Positions 4,749 to 8,732 of a stretch of 8,732 nt of DNA are shown here, piece after piece; position 1 is the first letter of the stretch; each line of letters opens with the position of its first letter. This DNA is from Pseudomonadota bacterium (GTDB lineage: Bacteria > Pseudomonadota > Alphaproteobacteria > Acetobacterales > Acetobacteraceae): NCBI GenBank assembly GCA_021845835.1, contig JAJZVE010000159.1, positions 1-8,732 on the forward strand. Reading direction: 5' to 3'. The notes under the pieces were generated by a model. The model ran no database searches and was not told the DNA's origin. It saw only the letters and a program-made list of their open reading frames with translations. The position numbers and the translations under genes are program-made.

Positions 4749-7519
4749 GCCTTCGCCTTCCGCGCTGGTCTTTTTGTGCGCGCTCCGGCGGTCATCCTGG
4801 TGTAAAGTTCGAACAGTTTTTCCAGCCGCTCGGTGTCGTTCTTGAAACGACGGCCGATATAGATGCGCTCCAATACCTCGTCGTTGCGCTCGTGCGCCTC
4901 GCGCAAGTCGGCGGGCATATGATCGGGGTCGTAAAGGTCGGCGATGGTCGCCGGGAAATGGGCCTCGCGTGCCAACAGGATGTCCTGGGCGCAACGGGTC
5001 AGGTCGGCCTTGTTCTTCTCGGTCAGCGTGGGAACGGGAAAGGTATTCCAGCCCAGCGTGTTGGAATAACGATATCGAGTTTCCAGCTTACCGCAGACGG
5101 TCGCGATCCAGACAAGATGGATTCGGGATGCGATGACTGCGAGATTCCACAGCGGCGCGTCATAGAGAGCAAATGCAGCGTTTGAAACTACGGCACCATG
5201 CTCCAGCACCCCCACAGCGAGAGAGGGCCGGTTCTCGCTTGTGTGGATGGGTACGATTAGTGGAACAGAGGCCGACGATTTCCCGTGCCTGATCTCTGCG
5301 AAGGCAAAGGGCGTCTTCGCTTGTTCGCGTGTCTTGTCTTTTGAACTGCCTCCGCGAAAATCTCGTACCGCTGCAAGACGTGCGCGAATGAAATCGTGTT
5401 CCATCGCATCGCCGAGCCGCTCTGGTTCGATCCAAAGACAATACCGAAGTTTACCGTCTATGTATTCGTCGCTACCGATATATGGCTTCGCGAACTGCCT
5501 CACGTCAGGATTTAGGGAAAGATATTCAACCGGCTTGAGGATTAGGCCGCCACCGTCGGCAGGTTTGCTCCCATAGTCCATTGGCGAGAGGCCGTTCACC
5601 GGCCTCGCTTCTTTATGCATTACTAACGTAGTATTGGGTACTAGGTACGGCCCGATGACATCCACGACCCGCTCGAACGGCCCGCTCTTGCCGTCTTCGA
5701 CATATAGTCGCGCCTTTGATGACTGAGAGGACAAGCCAACGACGACGACTGTTACCCCCGCGTTGTTTTTTGCGAGATTTGCCCATCTAAACGAGGTTCT
5801 AGCAAAATGAATTTTTGCTCCTGTTTGTAGCGCGGATTCCCAGAATGCAGGCACCTGCTGCCCTTGGCAGACTGAATTGGTTGCCACAAAGGCGCAGGAC
5901 GTGGAGCCGTCGAGGCATGCGTCAAGCGCCTTCTTGAACCATCCGAACACGTAATCCAGCGACTTCCACGAAACTTCTGTGTGCTGGAAGACAGCAGACA
6001 AATCATCTTTCTCCCGTTCGCTCATTTCCGATTGGCCACTGTAAGGTGGATTACCGCAGATATACGTTTCTCCCGGCTCATTCTTGTAGTCGATCTCGGC
6101 TTGATCCAACGGTGCCCCGTAGAGATCGTCTGATCTTATTTTTGCGCTTGTTCCCTTGGAACCCAGCAAGTCTTGCCAGTGGATTTGCAGCGCGTTGCCG
6201 CAGGTAATCCAGTTCTGCGCGTTCAGAGGCAGAAACTCGGCCAACGCCAGCTTTTGCCCGCGGTACAGCACGTCGCACTGAAACTCCGCGATGATAAGCG
6301 CGAGGCGTGCGATCTCGGCAGGGAAATCACGCAACTCGATGCCGCGAAAATTGGTTAGCGGAATGGCGCTACGCCGCTCAGCCTCGCCCCGGCGCTGGTT
6401 GATGACGGCCTCGATAGCTCGCATTTCCTTATAGGCGATGACAAGGAAATTGCCGCTGCCGCAGGCGGGATCGAACACCCTGATCCGCGCCATGCGCTTG
6501 CGCAAATTCAGCAACATGCGCGGGTTGTCACCCGCTTCCGCCAGCCTGGCGCGCAAATCATCCAGGAACAACGGGTTCAGGACTTTGAGGATGTTCGGCA
6601 CGCTGGTGTAGTGCATCCCCAGCGCGCCGCGCTCCTCATCATCGGCGACGGCCTGGATCATCGACCCGAAGATGTCCGGGTTGATCTTGGTCCAGTCGAG
6701 GCCGCCAAGATGCAGAAGGTAGGATCGCGCGATCTTGCTGAAACGCGGCACGGCCGGGCTGCCGGAGAACAGGCCGCCGTTCACATAGGGGAATGCCTCC
6801 GCCCAGCGCGGCAGCTTCGCGGTCGCCCGTTGAGCGAGGGAGGTATTCATGGCGCGGAATAGCTGGCTGATCACCTCATGTGTGTTGGACGAATCCCGCG
6901 CGCTCATCTGCTCGATGGTGGCAGTGAACAGCCCCTCGCCGTTGAAGATGTCGGTGTCTTCCGCGAAGAAGCAGAAGATCAGCCGGGCCATGAAGTGGTT
7001 CATGTCGTGGCGGCGGGCAGCCGTGCCCCAATCGGGATTGTCCTTCAAAAGCTCGACATAAAGCCGGTTGAGGCGTCCAGTTGCCCTTATGTCGAACGAG
7101 CTTTCACGGATTTGCTTGACCGTGGTGATTCCTGCCAGCGGCAGGAAGAACCCGAAATGGTTGGGGAAGTCGGCATAAGTGCAAGCGACAGTCTCGCCGG
7201 ACTCCAATTCCTCGGCCTCGAAGCCGTCGCCATCGGTGGCGAGGATGAACCTCGCCTTGGCCTTCGCCGTGGCAGGGCTGGCCCGGAGCGCGGCAAGGGT
7301 CTGCGTCACCGCGCCAGGGGTCGCGACGACGATGTGGATGTTGTTGCGTTGGAGAACCCCGCCTGGCAGATCGGATGCGTTGGTCGATCCGGTGCGCAGC
7401 CGCTTGATCGTGGTGTCCTTGTTCCCGAAGGCTGCGAGAAACTGATAAGGAAACTCCACCGCGTCGAAGGGCTTTTCCGCAAGCTCGGTGATCGCCTCCT
7501 CGATTTCAACCGCGTTCAT
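4745..7519 (-). CDS. MmeI-family class I SAM-dependent adenine DNA methyltransferase
   Basis: This 924-aa protein has the layout of MmeI/PglX-like enzymes. An N-terminal alpha/beta domain (1 to about 145) is followed by a helical region (about 150-300). The methyltransferase core has motif I FDPACGSGNFL (349-359), the RGIEL acidic strand (392-396) and motif IV GNPPYSG (489-495), the signature of N6-adenine methylation. A target-recognition region (about 600-830) is followed by a C-terminal helical part with LYDPDHMPADLREAH (862-876), typical of this family. In MmeI the N-terminal domain holds a PD-(D/E)XK nuclease. Here the corresponding stretch (about 55-110, around RNNIHIVVATPG) has no E/Q-x-K, so it is probably modification-only. 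Its start overlaps the HigA-like stop as ATGA and its stop overlaps the zeta-like start. Expected role: methylate host sites and give specificity to the partner helicase and nuclease (inference). Confidence 0.9.
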   Translation of the reverse strand: MNAVEIEEAITELAEKPFDAVEFPYQFLAAFGNKDTTIKRLRTGSTNASDLPGGVLQRNNIHIVVATPGAVTQTLAALRASPATAKAKARFILATDGDGFEAEELESGETVACTYADFPNHFGFFLPLAGITTVKQIRESSFDIRATGRLNRLYVELLKDNPDWGTAARRHDMNHFMARLIFCFFAEDTDIFNGEGLFTATIEQMSARDSSNTHEVISQLFRAMNTSLAQRATAKLPRWAEAFPYVNGGLFSGSPAVPRFSKIARSYLLHLGGLDWTKINPDIFGSMIQAVADDEERGALGMHYTSVPNILKVLNPLFLDDLRARLAEAGDNPRMLLNLRKRMARIRVFDPACGSGNFLVIAYKEMRAIEAVINQRRGEAERRSAIPLTNFRGIELRDFPAEIARLALIIAEFQCDVLYRGQKLALAEFLPLNAQNWITCGNALQIHWQDLLGSKGTSAKIRSDDLYGAPLDQAEIDYKNEPGETYICGNPPYSGQSEMSEREKDDLSAVFQHTEVSWKSLDYVFGWFKKALDACLDGSTSCAFVATNSVCQGQQVPAFWESALQTGAKIHFARTSFRWANLAKNNAGVTVVVVGLSSQSSKARLYVEDGKSGPFERVVDVIGPYLVPNTTLVMHKEARPVNGLSPMDYGSKPADGGGLILKPVEYLSLNPDVRQFAKPYIGSDEYIDGKLRYCLWIEPERLGDAMEHDFIRARLAAVRDFRGGSSKDKTREQAKTPFAFAEIRHGKSSASVPLIVPIHTSENRPSLAVGVLEHGAVVSNAAFALYDAPLWNLAVIASRIHLVWIATVCGKLETRYRYSNTLGWNTFPVPTLTEKNKADLTRCAQDILLAREAHFPATIADLYDPDHMPADLREAHERNDEVLERIYIGRRFKNDTERLEKLFELYTRMTAGARTKRPARKAKA

Positions 7520-7809
7520 GCCTCACCCCGCCTTTCACCGGCGGGAGTGTGGAACGGCTCGACCTCGATCTCATCGGCCCGGCGCATGACCTCGGCCAGC
7601 TCTTGGTCAAGTTGTCGAATAAGCCATTCGCGCGCCGGTGTGCCGAACGCCTTTTCCAGACGGACGGCCATCTCGGGGGAAATACCCGACCGGGCATTCA
7701 GCAGGTTGCTGAGGGTCTGGCGATCGACGCCGAGGATCAGGGCGGTGTCGGTCATGCTCAATCCGTTTTTTTCAAGGCAATCCTGCCGGATCGTCGCTCC
7801 TGGGTGCAT
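7516..7809 (-). CDS. HigA-like XRE transcriptional regulator
   Basis: This 97-aa protein begins MHPGATIRQDCLEKNGLS, the standard opening of HigA/VapI-type antitoxins. A helix-turn-helix follows (about 18-45: TDTALILGVDRQTLSNLLNA) with the family's SGISPEMAVRLEKAFG and an EWLIRQLDQEL tail. Such proteins bind operator DNA and normally neutralise HigB, an mRNA-cleaving RelE-fold toxin. No HigB-like gene precedes it: the upstream 230 bases hold no leftward gene. It is followed directly by the methyltransferase with an ATGA overlap. It therefore most likely serves as the operon's own regulator, comparable in role to controller proteins of restriction-modification systems (inference). No strong Shine-Dalgarno is visible before the ATG at 7809. 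Confidence 0.88.
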   Translation of the reverse strand: MHPGATIRQDCLEKNGLSMTDTALILGVDRQTLSNLLNARSGISPEMAVRLEKAFGTPAREWLIRQLDQELAEVMRRADEIEVEPFHTPAGERRGEA

Positions 7810-7820
7810 GGTCTGCCGAT

Positions 7821-7871
7821 TCTCATTAAGCTTACCCAGGCAAGCGTAGATTAATCATCGACATGCGACAA
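7821..7871 (-). promoter_or_regulatory. Candidate operon promoter and HigA-like operator
   Basis: Reading leftward, TTGTCG (7871-7866) and TACGCT (7848-7843) are spaced by 17 bases. They match sigma-70 boxes partly, with the key TA and final T present in the -10. A perfect 8-bp palindrome, GATTAATC (7849-7856), fills the end of the spacer. A second, TAAGCTTA (7827-7834), lies downstream; the two centres are 22 bp apart, about two helical turns. An imperfect dyad, CTTaCCcaGGcAAG (7831-7844), lies between them. This arrangement would suit autorepression by the HigA-like protein. A lone TTGACA (7897-7892) upstream has no convincing -10 partner. Confidence 0.35.
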
Positions 7872-8020
7872 GGAAGGGGAAAGGCTGGTTCTGTCAAAAC
7901 TCTCTAATTTTCCATCCTAATATAAGATTAAGATCATGGCGAAAGGTGCTTTTTGCGTCGCCGACAAATCGCTATTGGGCAGGACATGCGGGCGGTGGTT
8001 CGATGGCCGCCTGTGCCCAC
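7872..8020. other. AT-rich intergenic segment between divergent genes
   Basis: Positions about 7893-7935 are clearly richer in A and T than the rest of the window (for example ctaatataagattaag at 7917-7932). A reading frame opens at an ATG at 7936 and joins the downstream small gene, but the first 35 residues look unlike a protein start and would bury a clear signal peptide. I therefore treat this segment as regulatory or spacer DNA rather than coding. Confidence 0.4.
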
Positions 8021-8023
8021 TCA

Positions 8024-8041
8024 TGCTATATCCTGCCGGCA
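8024..8041 (+). promoter_or_regulatory. Candidate extended -10 promoter, possibly leaderless start
   Basis: TGcTATATC (8024-8032) resembles an extended -10 box, matching at four of six positions of the hexamer plus the TG. Transcription would begin about 8039-8041, on or next to the ATG at 8041, and no Shine-Dalgarno sequence precedes that ATG. A leaderless message would fit, but no good -35 is visible. Confidence 0.3.
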
Positions 8042-8262
8042 TGATCCGCACCGTGCTCGTCATCGCCGCCGTCATGCTGCCCGGCCTCGCCCTGGTCGAT
8101 GGGTGGCAGGTCTATGGCCCGGACGGCGCCTACCTGGGCCGCTATGACCGGGGCCGAGACGGATGGGACGCCTTCGGCCCGGACGGGGCCTATCAGGGAC
8201 GGATCAGCGGCGAGGGCGAGCGCGGCTTGCCGGCGGTGATCGGCGGCGAGGATGGGAGATAG
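8041..8262 (+). CDS. Small exported protein with two 20-residue repeats
   Basis: This 73-aa product begins MIRTVLVIAAVMLPGLALVDG, a typical short signal peptide: a positive residue, then a hydrophobic core. Cleavage near residue 18-20 is plausible, giving a periplasmic peptide of about 53 residues. The mature part contains two copies, in exact 20-residue register, of GW-x-(V/A)-(Y/F)-GPDGAY-x-GR (residues 21-34 and 41-54), followed by a glycine-rich tail. I know of no characterised function; similar GPDG-repeat small proteins are annotated only as hypothetical. I prefer the start at 8041 over the in-frame ATG at 7936 because only the former gives a clean signal peptide. It diverges from the defence operon and is probably not part of it. 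Confidence 0.65.
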   Translation: MIRTVLVIAAVMLPGLALVDGWQVYGPDGAYLGRYDRGRDGWDAFGPDGAYQGRISGEGERGLPAVIGGEDGR

Positions 8263-8276
8263 GTGCCGCCAGCGGA

Positions 8277-8289
8277 CCCGCCGAGCGGG
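8277..8289. terminator. Weak hairpin between convergent genes
   Basis: The arms cccgc (8277-8281) and gcggg (8285-8289) form a 5-bp GC stem with a 3-base loop. It lies in the 28-base gap between the end of the small exported protein gene (8262) and the end of the second DUF5681-type gene (8291). There is no real T tract on either strand, so termination there is only possible. Confidence 0.25.
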
Positions 8290-8290
8290 C

Positions 8291-8725
8291 TTATCTAGCA
8301 TCCGGCGGCTCATCGACCTCGCCAGCCTGCGCCTGCGCGCGCTTGGCATCTCGCGCCGCTTCAAGCGCGCGGATCACCAATTCGAGTTTCGCCTCAGACA
8401 CGGATTCCATGTCGAGCCCAGGCCCTCGCCTCTCGCCCTCGGGCATCTCGCGCGCGCGGCCAAAACCACGGGTTAAGACCTCCTGGCCGGCGACAACGCT
8501 CACTCTCCGTTCCTCGTTCGGGTCGAGCGCGATCTCGATGAGGCGTTGCGCCACTGCGGGACCGGCTTCGCGGCACAGGCGCACCACCTCCTGATATCTG
8601 CCGGCAACGCCGCCTGGGTTGCCGCTTTGGCCCGGCTGGAACGGCCTCAGGCGCCCTCGGCCGTGCGCGGGGATACGCCATCCGTTCACTGCGGCGCTCT
8701 CTGGTTTCAGCGGGTTATCGTTCAT
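8291..8725 (-). CDS. DUF5681-type protein, intact copy
   Basis: This 144-aa protein starts at ATG 8725 close to the window edge. It carries the family signature RLRPFQPGQSGNPGG (24-38), then GRYQEVVRLCREAGP (42-56) and RLIEIALDPNEE with VAGQEVLTRGFGR (61-90). The C-terminus is variable, acidic and charged. The signature is a basic, glycine- and proline-rich N-terminal stretch; the helical part may bind nucleic acid, but no function is established. It is clearly homologous to the frameshifted copy at 283-706, with different C-termini and many silent and replacement differences, so the two are old relatives and not a recent duplication. It points toward the defence operon, as the left copy does. 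Only a few bases precede the start, so a ribosome binding site cannot be judged. Confidence 0.8.
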   Translation of the reverse strand: MNDNPLKPESAAVNGWRIPAHGRGRLRPFQPGQSGNPGGVAGRYQEVVRLCREAGPAVAQRLIEIALDPNEERRVSVVAGQEVLTRGFGRAREMPEGERRGPGLDMESVSEAKLELVIRALEAARDAKRAQAQAGEVDEPPDAR

Positions 8726-8732
8726 GGGTGAG

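Noticed and set aside
4749..4994. N-terminal extension of the zeta-like protein to an ATG at 4994
   Set aside because: The extension overlaps the methyltransferase end, has no motif, and the ATG at 4748 makes the standard ATGA overlap just before the P-loop region.
6878..7849. 323-codon open frame on the plus strand
   Set aside because: It is antisense to the methyltransferase and HigA-like genes, both of which have clear motifs; its translation has no recognisable domain.
7936..8040. Longer form of the small exported protein starting at 7936
   Set aside because: The added 35 residues look non-native, and the signal peptide starts exactly at the ATG at 8041.
1..8732. CRISPR array, tRNA, rRNA or insertion sequence
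   Set aside because: I saw no regularly spaced direct repeats, no cloverleaf or rRNA-like stretch, and no transposase or integrase motif in any frame.

Overview
The window is GC-rich, high-GC3 DNA that looks like an alphaproteobacterium. A sphingomonad-type or related genome is my best guess, based on codon use and on the two DUF5681-type proteins; no rRNA or tRNA is present to settle it. It reads as an accessory (defence-island) segment.

Layout. Positions 1-228 are an unresolved edge region. A rightward DUF5681-type gene (283-706) follows; it has a good ribosome binding site but is broken by one extra G in a nine-G tract. A hairpin at about 709-744 separates it from a long leftward operon. 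In transcription order (right to left) the operon is: a HigA-like XRE regulator without a HigB toxin (7809-7516), a 924-aa MmeI-family adenine DNA methyltransferase (7519-4745), a zeta-toxin-like P-loop kinase (4748-4215), a 61-aa small protein (4218-4033), a 688-aa DEAD/DEAH-type SF2 helicase (4036-1970) and a 401-aa GIY-YIG (T5orf172-like) nuclease (1977-772). All five junctions overlap: four are 4-base ATGA overlaps and the last is an 8-base overlap with a GTG start. The six genes therefore behave as one translationally coupled unit. To its right lie a divergent short exported protein with two 20-residue repeats (8041-8262) and a second, intact DUF5681-type gene pointing back toward the island (8725-8291).

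How the genes may work together (inference). The methyltransferase keeps catalytic motifs I (DPACGSG) and IV (NPPY). Its N-terminal domain, where MmeI-type enzymes carry a PD-(D/E)XK nuclease, shows no recognisable E/Q-x-K motif. Modification would then be done by this protein, while translocation and cleavage would be supplied in trans by the helicase and the GIY-YIG protein. The helicase C-terminus and the GIY-YIG N-terminus share a short module (F-x5-GR-x-P ... (F/W)E), which suggests they dock on a common partner or on each other. The embedded zeta-like/small-protein pair could act as a toxin-antitoxin or abortive-infection back-up, and the HigA-like protein as the operon's regulator. The logic resembles BREX, DISARM and restriction-modification systems, but I cannot assign it to any named system from sequence alone. 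It is the best candidate here for a poorly described defence system.
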